Made by a program: the position numbers and the translations under genes
In this document: positions 48,154 to 57,426 of the stretch, piece after piece
Layout: each line of letters begins with the position of its first letter
Numbering within the stretch: position 1 is the stretch's first letter
Notes under the pieces: model-generated
What the model saw: only the letters and a program-made list of their open reading frames with translations
The model's database searches: none
Told to the model about the DNA's origin: nothing
Origin: Nocardioidaceae bacterium
GTDB taxonomy: Bacteria; Actinomycetota; Actinomycetes; Propionibacteriales; Nocardioidaceae
Length of the DNA: 64,000 bases
Assembly: GCA_030447805.1 (NCBI GenBank)
Contig: JAUJOE010000003.1
Span: 1-64,000 of the forward strand
Reading direction: 5' to 3'

Positions 48154-49279
48154 TCAGCTGGTCGCGGCGGCGAGCTGGCCGCAGGCGCCGTCGATCTCGC
48201 GGCCGCGGGTGTCGCGCACGGTGGTCGGGACGCCCTTGGCCTCCAGCCGCCGCACGAACTCCCGCTCGTCCTCTATCCGCGAGGCGGTCCACTGAGACCC
48301 CGGTGTCGGGTTGAGGGGGATCAGGTTCACGTGCACCCAGCCCCAGTCGCCGTACGACGTGAGCAGGTCGCCGAGGGCATCCGCCCGTTCGGCTTGGTCG
48401 TTGATGTCCTTGATCAGCGCGTACTCGATCGAGACGCGTCGCTTGGTGACGCGGGCGTAGTTCCACGCCGCCTCGACCGCCTGCCGGACGCCCCAGCGGG
48501 TGTTGACCGGCACCAGCTCGTTGCGGAGCTCGTCGTCGGGGCGTGCAGCGACAGCGCCAAGGTGACGGGAATCCCCTCGTCGGCCAGCTGCAGCATGCGG
48601 GGACGAGACCGACCGTCGAGACGGTGATCCCGCGGGCGGACAAACCGAGACCCGCTGGTGGCGGCTCGGTCATCCGACGGACAGCCCCGATCACCGCGGC
48701 GTAGTTCGCCAACGGCTCGCCCATACCCATGAAGACGACGTTCGAGAGCCGCGCAGGGCGCCCGGCACGTCCCCCGCCGCAAGCGCGCGCGGCGGCGACG
48801 ACCTGGTCGACGATCTCGCCGGTGCTCATGTTGCGCTGGAGACCAGCCTGCCCCGTGGCGCAGAACGAGCAGGCCATGCCGCAGCCAGCTTGGGACGACA
48901 CACACAGCGTTGCCCGGTTGGGGTAACGCATCAGTACCGACTCCACGAGCGCCCCGTCGTGCAGTCGCCACAGCGTCTTGCGGGTCGTGCCGCCGTCGGC
49001 CGTGAGCGTGTGGACCGGCGTGAGCAGCCGCGGGAGCAAGGCAGCAGCCAGCGGTGCGCGGAGGTCGGCCGGCAGGTCGGTCATCTGTGCGGGCTCGTCG
49101 ACTAGTCGAGAGAAGTAGTGGTGAGAGACCTGGGCCGCGCGAAAGCCCGGTAGGCCAGCCTGCGTCACCGCCTCCCGGCGCTCGTCGGGCGTGAGGTCGG
49201 CAAGGTGCCGTGGCGGTCGCTTCGCTCGACGCGGCTCGTCGAAGACGAGCGGCAACGAGGGCGCAGATGCGGAGGACAT
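48154..49279 (-). CDS. rlmN: 23S rRNA/tRNA adenine-C2 methyltransferase RlmN, frameshifted
   Basis: Radical SAM enzyme that methylates A2503 of 23S rRNA and A37 of some tRNAs. It opens [20 protein letters not shown], then [40 protein letters not shown] contains the CxxxCxxC cluster motif. [15 protein letters not shown] follows. Frame changes near 48605 and 48540 lead through [17 protein letters not shown] to [38 protein letters not shown] and the catalytic C-terminal Cys in [15 protein letters not shown]. Length of about 375 aa is normal. Confidence 0.92.
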
Positions 49280-49325
49280 GATTGAGCCAGTCTCTCACGC
49301 CTTGTCTGCGCCACCCCAGCACAAA

Positions 49326-49431
49326 GATCCGACGGCTAACACGCTATGGCGATCGCCACGTCGGATCTTGGCGCCAGTCAGCGAGTAACGATCCGACGCC
49401 AGAACTGCTAAGGCGTGCTGACCGTCGGATC
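49326..49431. repeat. Two tandem inverted repeats, 64-bp period
   Basis: GATCCGACG occurs at 49326-49334 and 49390-49398, and its complement CGTCGGATC at 49359-49367 and 49423-49431. The four 9-mers form two dyads of 42 bp each, offset by exactly 64 bp. Bases inside the loops are also partly conserved (a CGCTA/TGCTA-GGCG core), so this looks like a duplicated element between the divergent rlmN and trmH-type genes. Confidence 0.75.
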
Positions 49432-49461
49432 CTTGGGGCTTGCGACATAGTTGGCTCCCTG

Positions 49462-50282
49462 ATGAGCACGCACGAGGGCGCCGTCCACCAGGTGATCACG
49501 AGCCCGAGCAACCAGCGGGTCAAGTGGCTGGTGAGCCTGCGGAAGCGGCGCGTCCGGGACGCCGAGGCGCTGATGATCGTCGAGGGGTACGACGAGCTGC
49601 GGTTTGCGCTCGATGCGGGGGTGCGGCCACACGCGCTCTTCCACTGTCCGTCGCTGGTCGACGACCCCGACCGGGCTCGATTGGCGCAGGAGCTGGCTGC
49701 TCAGGGAACCGTGGTCGTCGAGCTCGGGACGGCTGCCTTTGCCAAAGCCTCCTCCGGGAGTCCCCCGACGGCTGGCTCGCCGTCGTACCCACGCCCGAGC
49801 AGACCCTTGACGCGCTTGAACTGGGAGACAATCCGCTGCTGCTGGTCTGCGAGGCGGTGGAGAAGCCGGGAAACCTCGGTGCGATGCTGCGGACTGCAGA
49901 AGCGGCGGGCGTCGACGCCGTCATCGCCGCCGCGCCCGTCGCTGACTGGGGCAACCCCAACGTGGTGCGGGCCAGCAAGGGCACGATCTTCGCCGTACCG
50001 GTCGCCGCTGCAAGCTCGCCGGCGGTCGCGGACTGGCTGCGCAGGCACGACATCACGATCGTGGCGGCGAGCCCCCAGTCGCAGACCCTGGTCACCGACG
50101 TCGACCTGTCGGGCCGGGTCGCCGTCGTCGTGGGTGCCGAACACAGCGGCCTCGACGAGTTCTGGCTCGGCGAGGCAGACGTCGCCGCCGCGGTGCCGAT
50201 GTTCGGGCGCGTCAACTCCTTGAACGTCGCCGCTGCGGCAGCCGTCATCGTCTACGAGGCAGTACGGCAGCGCGCGCGGTGA
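49462..50282 (+). CDS. TrmH/SpoU family RNA 2'-O-methyltransferase, frameshifted
   Basis: The ATG at 49462 gives MSTHEGAVHQVITSPSNQRV, then KRRVRDAEALMIVEGYDELR (substrate-binding N-terminal domain). After one indel near 49745 the SpoU fold follows: LLVCEAVEKPGNLGAMLRTA (motif 1, Asn/Arg), VVRASKGTIFAVPVAAASSP, RVAVVVGAEHSGLDEFWL (motif 2) and VPMFGRVNSLNVAAAAAVIV (motif 3, knotted SAM site). About 273 aa. The target rRNA or tRNA nucleotide is not determined by sequence. The next gene starts inside its last codons (50279). Confidence 0.9.
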
Positions 50283-50998
50283 GCGCACTTTCGAGTCCGG
50301 TCCTGCGCGGCGGAAGCCGCCAGGCACGATCAGCGATTCTGGTCCTGCACGGCGGCCAGGAGCACAACACGTCGCCGACCAGCAGGTGGCAGCTGTCCTA
50401 CTTGCGCATGGCCGACATGTACGCCGGACTGCGCCGCCTGTCCCGTGGTTGCGCCGTGTACTACCTGCGCTATGCGGTCCGCGGCTGGAACGGCGGTGGC
50501 GATGCCACCGTCGCTCCGGTCAAGGATGCCGGTTGGGCGCTCGATCAGATCACCGCAGTTCACCCGAACGTCCCCATCGCGCTGCTCGGACACTCGATGG
50601 GAGCACGGGTCGCTTTCGCCGTTGCGGGTCACCCCCGGGTCGTCGGCGTCTGTGCGCTCGCGCCCTGGCTGCCGGAAGCAGAGCCGCTACCCGCCCCACT
50701 GTCAGGCGGCGGGTTCGTCCTTGCCCACGGCACCGCCGACCGGACAACCTCTCCAGCGCTCAGCGCGTCATACGCGCGGCGGCTGCGGCTGGCCGGGGCA
50801 CGGGTGGCTCGCTATGAGCAGGTCGACGGCGGTCATGCCCTCCTGGACCAGCCGGCTCTGTGGCACCGGTTCGCGGTGCGTACGACGCTCGGCCTCGCCG
50901 GCGACGCCCCGCTCCCCGACGGCGTACGCCGGGCGCTGGCGGGCGACTGCGACCGTACCCTCGCGCTACCTCTCGCTGGTTTCGCGCGTCCACGGTGA
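50279..50998 (+). CDS. Alpha/beta hydrolase
   Basis: 239 aa, intact. SAILVLHGGQEHN is the oxyanion region (HGG), VPIALLGHSMGARVAFAVAG the nucleophile elbow GHSMG, GGFVLAHGTADRTTSPALSA carries the acid Asp, and EQVDGGHALLDQPALWHRF the catalytic His. No signal peptide, so cytosolic. It overlaps the methyltransferase gene by four bases. Substrate unknown. Confidence 0.87.
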   Translation: MSALSSPVLRGGSRQARSAILVLHGGQEHNTSPTSRWQLSYLRMADMYAGLRRLSRGCAVYYLRYAVRGWNGGGDATVAPVKDAGWALDQITAVHPNVPIALLGHSMGARVAFAVAGHPRVVGVCALAPWLPEAEPLPAPLSGGGFVLAHGTADRTTSPALSASYARRLRLAGARVARYEQVDGGHALLDQPALWHRFAVRTTLGLAGDAPLPDGVRRALAGDCDRTLALPLAGFARPR

Positions 50999-51049
50999 TC
51001 GTGCCCGACGGCGCCTGATGATGAGGCGACGGTGCCGCGGACGCGCGCC

Positions 51050-51895
51050 TCAGACCGAGGGCAGCAGGAAGTGCAGCACCAACCACACGACCGACACCGT
51101 CGCCAACAAGGAGTCGAGTCGGTCCATGAGGCCGCCGTGGCCCGGCAGCAGGTTGCTCATGTCCTTCACGCCAAGGTCGCGCTTGATCAGGGACTCGGCC
51201 AGGTCACCGAGCGTGGCAGCCACCGCAGCAACGGCACCCAGCACCAAGCCCACCCACCACTGCCCGTCGAAGAGATACACCACACACGCAACCCCGGCAC
51301 CCATGCTGGCCACGACCGACCCGGCGAACCCCTCCCAGGTCTTCTTCGGACTGATCATCGGAGCCATCGGGCGCCTGCCGAGCAGTACGCCAGCGGCGTA
51401 CCCGCCGGTGTCAGACGCGATGGTGACGGCGAAGAAGGTCACGACCCGTTGGATGCCGTCGTCGGGTGCCAGCAGCAGCGCGACGAACGAGGCGAGGAAG
51501 GGAACGTATACCAGGCAGAAGATCGTGGCGGTGACGTCGCGAACGAACCCCTCCTGCCCGCGGGGCATGCGCCACAGCACGCTCGTCAGCACCGTGCCGG
51601 CGAAGATGACGATCAGCACGTCGGGACCGCCGTAGTAGGAGCCGCAGATCATCGCCAGCGCGCCGATGCCCAACGGTGCCGACGGGAGCCAGGTGCCGCT
51701 GCTGGCCAGCGCTCGGCCGAGTTCCCACAGGGCGACCAGGATGGCCGCAGAGACGACGACAAGGAACAGGTCCTTGTAGAACACCAACGACACGATGACC
51801 AGGCCGATGAGAGCCACGGCGACCGCCACCGCCACCGGCAGGTTTCGGCCGGCGCGGCTCGTCCGCTGCGCCGGCACTGGGTCGACTGAGACCAC
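51050..51895 (-). CDS. cdsA: Phosphatidate cytidylyltransferase
   Basis: Makes CDP-diacylglycerol for phospholipid synthesis. 281 aa, about eight membrane helices. The family signature is complete at the C-terminus: MISPKKTWEGFAGSVVASMG, then LGDLAESLIKRDLGVKDMSN and LLPGHGGLMDRLDSLLATVS. The gene follows frr by 2 bp and is intact. Confidence 0.95.
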   Translation of the reverse strand: MVSVDPVPAQRTSRAGRNLPVAVAVAVALIGLVIVSLVFYKDLFLVVVSAAILVALWELGRALASSGTWLPSAPLGIGALAMICGSYYGGPDVLIVIFAGTVLTSVLWRMPRGQEGFVRDVTATIFCLVYVPFLASFVALLLAPDDGIQRVVTFFAVTIASDTGGYAAGVLLGRRPMAPMISPKKTWEGFAGSVVASMGAGVACVVYLFDGQWWVGLVLGAVAAVAATLGDLAESLIKRDLGVKDMSNLLPGHGGLMDRLDSLLATVSVVWLVLHFLLPSV

Positions 51896-51897
51896 CC

Positions 51898-52455
51898 TCA
51901 GACCTCGAGCAGCTCAGATTCCTTGTGTTTGAGCAGGTCGTCGATCTGGTCGACGTGCTTCTTGGTCATCGCATCGAGGCGCTTTTCGGCCCCGGTGACA
52001 TCGTCCTCACCGACCTCACCGTCCTTTTGTGCCCGCTCCATAGCCTGCTTGGCGTGCCGACGGATGTTGCGTACGGAGACGCGGGCGTCCTCGGCCTTGC
52101 TCTTGGCGAGCTTGATGTAGTCACGCCGCCGCTCCTCGGTGAGCTCCGGCATGACGACACGCAGCATGTCGCCGTTGTTGGTCGGGTTCACGCCGAGGTC
52201 GGAGTCCCGGATTGCTCTCTCGATGGCGGCCAGCGCCTGCCGGTCGTAGGCGTTGATCGTCACCACGCGAGGCTCGGGGTTGTGGAATGACGCGAGCTGC
52301 TGGATGGGCGTCGGTGAGCCGTAGTAGTCGGCGGTGAGCTTCGCGAACATCGCCGGGTGCGCACGGCCGGTCCGGATCGTTGCGAAGTCGTCCTTGGCGA
52401 CCTCAACCGCCTTGGACATCTTCGAGTCGGCTTCACGCAGGGCTTGGTCGATCAC
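51898..52455 (-). CDS. frr: Ribosome recycling factor
   Basis: 185 aa, intact. [52 protein letters not shown] and [20 protein letters not shown] are the RRF hallmarks, with the ending [12 protein letters not shown]. It separates terminated ribosomes together with EF-G. It lies between pyrH (70 bp upstream) and cdsA (2 bp downstream). Confidence 0.97.
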   Translation of the reverse strand: MIDQALREADSKMSKAVEVAKDDFATIRTGRAHPAMFAKLTADYYGSPTPIQQLASFHNPEPRVVTINAYDRQALAAIERAIRDSDLGVNPTNNGDMLRVVMPELTEERRRDYIKLAKSKAEDARVSVRNIRRHAKQAMERAQKDGEVGEDDVTGAEKRLDAMTKKHVDQIDDLLKHKESELLEV

Positions 52456-52524
52456 ACCAGACTCCTCTTCGTCGTTGTACGTCGCACCCGGGTGCTCCGC
52501 CGTCGTACCCGTGCGGCCAGCCGC

Positions 52525-53271
52525 TCAGGCCACGCCCACAAGGGTTCCGATCTTCTCACCTTGGATCGCTCGGATGATCGCGTCGTCGTCGGCCATGCCG
52601 AACACGATCATCGGAAGTCCGTTCTCCATGCAGAGGTTGAAGGCTGAGGCGTCGGCCACCTTCAGGCCGCGCTGCAGCACTTCGTGGAAGGCGATAGCGT
52701 CGAACTTCTGCGCCGTGGGGTCCCGGCGCGGATCAGCGGAGTAGACGCCGTCAACACCGCTCTTCGACATCAGCACCACGTCGGCCTTGATCTCCAGCGC
52801 GCGCTGGGCAGCGACGGTGTCGGTGGAGAAGAACGGCAACCCGGCACCGGCTCCGAAGATCACGACCCGGCCCTTCTCGAGATGCCGGATCGCCCGTCGG
52901 GGCACATACGGCTCGGCGATCTGACCCATCGTGATCGCTGTTTGCACGCGGGTCTCGATGGACCGCTTCTCGAGGAAGTCTTGCAGCGCCAGGCAGTTCA
53001 TCACCGTGCCGAGCATGCCCATGTAGTCGGCCCGGCTGCGGTCCATCCCGTGCTGGCTGAGTTCGGCACCACGGAAGAAGTTGCCACCCCCGATGACGAT
53101 CGCTACCTGGACGCCGTCACGCACCACCTCGGTGACTTGCTGCGCGATCACGTTGACGATGTTCGGGTCGACGCCGACGCTCCCACCCCCGAAGACCTGC
53201 CCGGACAGCTTCAGCACGACGCGGCGGTACGGCGACGGGGCCCGTTCGCTGGTGGACTCCTCAAGCGTCAT
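52525..53271 (-). CDS. pyrH: UMP kinase
   Basis: Hexameric bacterial UMP kinase of the amino-acid kinase fold; 248 aa, intact. [53 protein letters not shown] and [20 protein letters not shown] are conserved nucleotide-binding blocks; [20 protein letters not shown] holds the D-G-V-Y loop. It lies 48 bp downstream of tsf. Confidence 0.97.
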   Translation of the reverse strand: MTLEESTSERAPSPYRRVVLKLSGQVFGGGSVGVDPNIVNVIAQQVTEVVRDGVQVAIVIGGGNFFRGAELSQHGMDRSRADYMGMLGTVMNCLALQDFLEKRSIETRVQTAITMGQIAEPYVPRRAIRHLEKGRVVIFGAGAGLPFFSTDTVAAQRALEIKADVVLMSKSGVDGVYSADPRRDPTAQKFDAIAFHEVLQRGLKVADASAFNLCMENGLPMIVFGMADDDAIIRAIQGEKIGTLVGVA

Positions 53272-53319
53272 GGCCGGGCCTCCTCACCTGTCCGTGGTGA
53301 CGTCTGCGCTGATTTTGCC

Positions 53320-54138
53320 TTATGCCTGACCCACTTCGAAACGGGCGAAGCGGGTGACGGTGACGCCGGCGTCGTCGAGCACCGACTTGACCGTCCGTTT
53401 GCTGTCTTGCACCGAGGCCTGCTCGAGGAGCACGACGTCCTTGAAGAAGCCGTTGAGCCGGCCCTCGACGATCCGGGGCAGCGCCTGCTCCGGCTTCCCC
53501 TCCTCGCGCGCGGTCGCTGCTGCGATCTCCCGCTCCTTGGCAACCAGTTCAGCCGGGACGTCCTCGCGGGAGACGAATTGGGGACGCATCGCAGCGATCT
53601 GCATGGCCGTTGCTCGAGCCGCCTCCTCGTTCTCGCCGTCGAAGGCGACCACGACGCCCACAGCGGGCGGCAGGTCGGTGGACCGACGATGCAGGTAGGT
53701 CGTCGTCTGGCCGTCGAAGTAGGCAACCCTGCCGAGCTGCAGCTTTTCGCCGATGACTGCTGCCAACGCCTCGATGGCCTCGGAGACTGTGGAGCCATCG
53801 GCGAGAGGAGCATCCCTCAGCGTCTCGACGTCATTGGCCCGGGCCCGCTCGGCCGCTGCAACGATGTCGTTGGCCAACGCGATGAAGGAGTCGGACTTGG
53901 CCACGAAGTCGGTCTCACAGTTCAGCTCCACCAGGGCACCACCGGTGTTGGCGATGAGGCCCGCCGACGCCGTGCGCTCTGCTCCCCGCTTGGCGGCCTT
54001 GGCTGCGCCCTTGACGCGCAGCACCTCCACGGCCTTGTCGAAGTCGCCGTCGGCTTCTTCGAGCGCTCTCTTTGAGTCCATCATTCCGGCGCCGGTGGCG
54101 TCGCGGAGCTTCTTGACATCGGCGGCAGTGATAGCCAT
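53320..54138 (-). CDS. tsf: Elongation factor Ts
   Basis: EF-Tu nucleotide exchange factor. 272 aa, intact. It begins with the UBA-like domain [20 protein letters not shown], then [16 protein letters not shown] (the NCETDFV motif) and the two core subdomains; [20 protein letters not shown] and [16 protein letters not shown] follow. The gene is preceded by a 9-bp-stem hairpin at 54172-54195, between it and rpsB. Confidence 0.97.
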   Translation of the reverse strand: MAITAADVKKLRDATGAGMMDSKRALEEADGDFDKAVEVLRVKGAAKAAKRGAERTASAGLIANTGGALVELNCETDFVAKSDSFIALANDIVAAAERARANDVETLRDAPLADGSTVSEAIEALAAVIGEKLQLGRVAYFDGQTTTYLHRRSTDLPPAVGVVVAFDGENEEAARATAMQIAAMRPQFVSREDVPAELVAKEREIAAATAREEGKPEQALPRIVEGRLNGFFKDVVLLEQASVQDSKRTVKSVLDDAGVTVTRFARFEVGQA

Positions 54139-54171
54139 GTTTGTCCGTCACTTTCCTAACAGTGAGCAATC

Positions 54172-54195
54172 GGTGGCCGCTGCACGGCGGCCACC
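54172..54195 (-). terminator. Hairpin between rpsB and tsf
   Basis: GGTGGCCGC (54172-54180) pairs perfectly with GCGGCCACC (54187-54195) around a 6-base loop, giving a very stable stem 33 bp upstream of the tsf start. No U-tract follows on the transcript, so it is an intrinsic pause/attenuator or partial terminator candidate that would lower tsf relative to rpsB. Confidence 0.55.
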
Positions 54196-54219
54196 CAGCG
54201 GCGTTCAGAGGTATGGGGG

Positions 54220-55392
54220 CTAGGCCCGGACCGAGTCGGCGGCGGGGTCGGCGGCTGGCGGGGAGTCGTCGTCGGTAGGGACAGGCTCGCCGCCGCTCGT
54301 CGCGACGCCTCCACCAGCAACGTGCTGCTCGTCGCTGGGAACCGGCTCCCCACCGCTCGTCACGACTACCGCAGTCTCGGTCTCCGCTTCGGTTGCGGTC
54401 GCCGCCGAGTCGGCCGCGGGCGCGGGAGACGCAGGTGCATCCGCCGTTGGTGCATCCGCCGCTGGTGCAGCTGCCGGCTGCTCAACCGCCTCGGTGGTGG
54501 CACCGGACGCCGGCTGCTCAACCGCCTCGGTGGCGGCACCAGTCGACTGCGGGGCAGGTAGCTCCGTGCCAGCGCTGTCAGCGCCGCTGGCCTCGACCGC
54601 GGTTCGGTCGGCGTCGCCGCCCAGCAGCTCGCGCTCCCACTCAGCCAACGGCTCCTCGGCGCCGAGCTCCTCCCCAGCCACCTCGTTGCCGCTCTTTATG
54701 CCGGCTCTGGCAATGAGCCCGTCGGCGACAGCGTCGGCCACCACGCGAGTCAGCAGCGTGACCGAGCGGATCGCGTCGTCGTTACCGGGGATCGGGAAAT
54801 CCACGACATCGGGGTCGCAGTTGCTGTCAAGGATCGCGATAATCGGGATACCCAGCTTGCGCGCCTCGTCGACGGCCAGGTGCTCCTTGTTGGTGTCGAC
54901 GATCCAGACGGCGGCCGGCACCCTGCCCATGTCGCGGATACCGCCGAGCGTCCGGTCGAGCTTGTCTTTCTCGCGCTTCATCTGCAGGAGCTCCTTCTTG
55001 GTGCGGCTCGAGCCCGCCGCATCGTCGAAGTTGATCTCCTCGAGCTCCTTCAGCCGTTGCAGGCGTTGGTGCACGGTCTGGAAGTTCGTCAGCATGCCGC
55101 CGAGCCAGCGCTGGTTGACGTAGGGCATCCCCACCCGTTTCGCCTGCTCCTCGATCGGCTCCTGCGCTTGCTTCTTGGTGCCAACGAACAAGACGTTGCC
55201 GCCGGTGGCAACGGCGTTCTTGACGAAGGCGTAGCTGCGGTCGATGTAGGCAAGCGACTGCTGCAGGTCGATGATGTAGATGCCGTTGCGCTCGGTCATG
55301 ATGAATCGCTTCATCTTGGGGTTCCAGCGACGGGTCTGGTGCCCGAAGTGAACGCCGCTCTCGAGCAGCTGGCGCATGGTCACGACGGCCAT
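54220..55392 (-). CDS. rpsB: Ribosomal protein uS2 with long C-terminal extension
   Basis: The canonical part is complete: [60 protein letters not shown] and [19 protein letters not shown]. After about residue 260 the protein continues for roughly 125 residues of Ala/Pro/Glu/Thr-rich sequence with internal repeats: two copies of a TEAVEQPA unit, two of TSGGEPVP and tandem [10 protein letters not shown]. At 390 aa it is about 100 longer than usual. The reading frame is uninterrupted to the stop at 54220. The extension has the acidic, disordered character of other actinobacterial S2 tails but is unusually long. Confidence 0.95.
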   Translation of the reverse strand: MAVVTMRQLLESGVHFGHQTRRWNPKMKRFIMTERNGIYIIDLQQSLAYIDRSYAFVKNAVATGGNVLFVGTKKQAQEPIEEQAKRVGMPYVNQRWLGGMLTNFQTVHQRLQRLKELEEINFDDAAGSSRTKKELLQMKREKDKLDRTLGGIRDMGRVPAAVWIVDTNKEHLAVDEARKLGIPIIAILDSNCDPDVVDFPIPGNDDAIRSVTLLTRVVADAVADGLIARAGIKSGNEVAGEELGAEEPLAEWERELLGGDADRTAVEASGADSAGTELPAPQSTGAATEAVEQPASGATTEAVEQPAAAPAADAPTADAPASPAPAADSAATATEAETETAVVVTSGGEPVPSDEQHVAGGGVATSGGEPVPTDDDSPPAADPAADSVRA

Positions 55393-55401
55393 GTGCGTTG
55401 T

Positions 55402-55629
55402 CCTCCTAGGCGCTCAACCGAGCGCACGGGTGTGGCGTCCGAAGACACCGCACGTTGCGGTTTGTCGTCTCAGCGGTGCTGAGACCCTGACGCCCACCTG
55501 TGCGCCGCCCACCTGGCCAAGCCGACAAGTGCCGGTCAGGCAGGTAGGACCTGGGCGCACACCCGCAGAGGACTGCGAAATTGTGGGCGTGCGAAGTCGA
55601 TCCGCGAACGGATCGCTGGCCCAAGTGTA
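55402..55629 (-). promoter_or_regulatory. rpsB promoter and structured leader
   Basis: On the minus strand a -10-like TACACT lies at 55624-55629, with TCGAGC 17 bases upstream as a weak -35. The leader is about 220 nt. Three hairpins stand in a row before the gene: a perfect 8-bp stem with a 3-base loop (55467-55485), an immediately adjacent 6-bp stem with a 3-base loop (47-61 of the 55400s, 55447-55461) and a 6-bp stem with a 4-base loop (55410-55425) that directly touches the Shine-Dalgarno TAGGAGG (55402-55408). This is the layout expected for autogenous control by a ribosomal protein. Confidence 0.55.
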
Positions 55630-55757
55630 GTGCACCCCCGCGGAGAGCTCGAACGCGTGCGCAGGTGCTTGTCCACAGCCGGCCAGCGCCGGGCTGAGGA
55701 TCCACAGTTCGGTTCCGAGGCGGTGCCTGTGCGTCGCCCACCGGCCATGCTCAGCCG

Positions 55758-56447
55758 ATGACCACTCATCGGCTGGGCGCTGTTGCTGTTGCGCTCATGG
55801 CCCTCATGACCCTCATGACGCTGAGCCCATCCGCGCTGGCGACCTCCGGTCAGAGTGCCTGGGTGTGGCCGCTGCAGCCGACACCGCGAGTCGTCGCCGC
55901 CTTCGCCCCGCCTGTTGAGGTGTGGCATGCCGGCCATCGCGGAGTCGACCTGCTCGGCTCCGGCGGCCAGTCGGTACTAGCAATCGGGCCGGGTCGGGTC
56001 ACCTTCGCTGGGCCGTTGGCGGGTCGCGGCGTCGTCGTGGTCGACCATGGCGAGCTTCGGTCGACGTACGAGCCGGTGCTTGCTCAGGTCACCGTCGGCG
56101 AGCGGGTGCCGGCCGGTCAGCCACTGGGCATCTTGCAGTCGGTGCACTCACACTGCGCCCCGCAGACCTGTCTGCACCTGGGCCTCAAGCGCGGCCAGAC
56201 GTATCTGGACCCACTCGAGGTGCTTCCGGCCCGCGAGGTGCGACTGAAGCCGTTGGACGACGAGGTGGCGCCAGCCCTGGCGACGGGTGGCTCCGCTGTC
56301 CCCCCTGCGTCTGCTCGCCCGCCGGGTCCTCGTGGCACCGATGCCAGAAGCGAGCTGAGTGCCCGGTCGGTGCTTGGCGGGGCGGCCGCGGTCACCGCGG
56401 CGGTGTTGGCAGCCGGGCGAAGACGCAGACCTCAGGCGCGCGGATGA
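55758..56447 (+). CDS. M23 family metallopeptidase, secreted
   Basis: 229 aa, intact. Signal peptide LGAVAVALMALMTLMTLSPS ALA, then the LytM-like domain: VEVWHAGHRGVDLLGSGGQS (zinc ligands in HxxxD), GPGRVTFAGPLAGRGVVVVD HG, and HSHCAPQTCLHLGLKRGQTY with the single C-L-H-x-G variant seen in actinobacterial members. A Pro/Arg-rich linker and a C-terminal hydrophobic helix (SVLGGAAAVTAAVLAA) followed by RRRR suggest membrane anchoring. It probably acts on peptidoglycan cross-bridges or regulates a partner. Divergent from rpsB; its 3' end overlaps xerC by 16 bp. Confidence 0.9.
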   Translation: MTTHRLGAVAVALMALMTLMTLSPSALATSGQSAWVWPLQPTPRVVAAFAPPVEVWHAGHRGVDLLGSGGQSVLAIGPGRVTFAGPLAGRGVVVVDHGELRSTYEPVLAQVTVGERVPAGQPLGILQSVHSHCAPQTCLHLGLKRGQTYLDPLEVLPAREVRLKPLDDEVAPALATGGSAVPPASARPPGPRGTDARSELSARSVLGGAAAVTAAVLAAGRRRRPQARG

Positions 56448-57361
56448 GCCTGCTGGTACGCCGACCGCAGCCGCTCGGTCGTGACGTGGGTGTAGAGCTG
56501 CGTCGTGGCCAGCGAAGCATGGCCGAGGATCTCCTGAACCGCTCGAAGATCTGCGCCGCCTTCGAGCAGGTGCGTTGCGGCGGTGTGGCGTAGCCCATGC
56601 GGTCCCACGTCCGAACCGCCCGGTACGGCGGCCATTCGGCCGTGCACAACGGAGCGCACCGCACGTTGGTCGATCCGGTTTCCCCTTACGCCGAGGAAGA
56701 GGGCAGGCCCGCTTGCGGGTGTTGCCAGCTCGGTCCGCCCGCTGCTGAGCCAGGTGCGAAGGGCCAGGCTCGCCGGCACCCCGAAAGGCACAGTCCGGTC
56801 CTTTCGGCCCTTCCCGAAAACGCGCACCACCCGGCGCTCTGCGTCGATGTCGTCGACGTCGAGACCAACCAGCTCCCCGACGCGGATGCCGGTGGCGTAA
56901 AGGAGTTCCAGCATCGCTACGTCGCGCTGGTCGGCGGCGGCGCCAGCCTCCGCCGCTGCCGCCACGGCGTCGAGAAGTTGCCGCACCTCAGCCGTCGACA
57001 GGGTGGCTGGCAGCCGTCGATTCGGCTTGGGGCTGCCGAGCAGGGCGCCGGCGTCGGTTGCGGTGCGTCGTGTCTTGACCGCCCAGGCGGTAAAGACCCT
57101 GGCAGCGGTGGCCCGGCGCGACAAGGTGGAGCGAGACCTGCCCAGCGTCTGCTGCTTGGCCAGCCAGCTCCGCAGCATGCGCAGGTCAAGGTCGCCAACA
57201 GACTCCGCCCCACATCGGGCCGCGTGGCCGAGAAGGTCGTTGACGTCACCGAGGTAGGCCCGAACGGTGTGCGGGGCAAGGTCGCGCTCTGAGGTCAGGT
57301 GTCGCTCGTAGTCAGCCAGCACCGCGGAAAAGGGTTGGGTTGACTCCGTCTGGGCCGCCAC
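56432..57361 (-). CDS. xerC: Tyrosine recombinase XerC
   Basis: Resolves chromosome dimers at dif with XerD. The GTG at 57361 gives MAAQTESTQPFSAVLADYER, the SAM-like core-binding domain with YERHLTSERDLAPHTVRAYL. The catalytic domain has LLYATGIRVGELVGLDVDDI (Arg I), GKGRKDRTVPFG (Lys), VGPHGLRHTAATHLLEGGAD (H-x-x-R), LGHASLATTQLYTHVTTERL (His and nucleophile Tyr). About 309 aa, intact. The open frame continues upstream into dprA but without similarity. Adjacent to dprA as in other actinobacteria. Confidence 0.95.
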   Translation of the reverse strand: MAAQTESTQPFSAVLADYERHLTSERDLAPHTVRAYLGDVNDLLGHAARCGAESVGDLDLRMLRSWLAKQQTLGRSRSTLSRRATAARVFTAWAVKTRRTATDAGALLGSPKPNRRLPATLSTAEVRQLLDAVAAAAEAGAAADQRDVAMLELLYATGIRVGELVGLDVDDIDAERRVVRVFGKGRKDRTVPFGVPASLALRTWLSSGRTELATPASGPALFLGVRGNRIDQRAVRSVVHGRMAAVPGGSDVGPHGLRHTAATHLLEGGADLRAVQEILGHASLATTQLYTHVTTERLRSAYQQAHPRA

Positions 57362-57426
57362 ACCAGGCAGTTTCGCACGCGGGTCCTGGGTTTCAGCGGA
57401 GGTCGGAGCCCACCCGTGGAGGAGCC

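Noticed and set aside
1-49800. Programmed frameshifting as the explanation for the broken genes
   Set aside because: The breaks occur at many unrelated positions in unrelated genes, in both directions, without slippery sites, and sometimes twice or three times in one gene.
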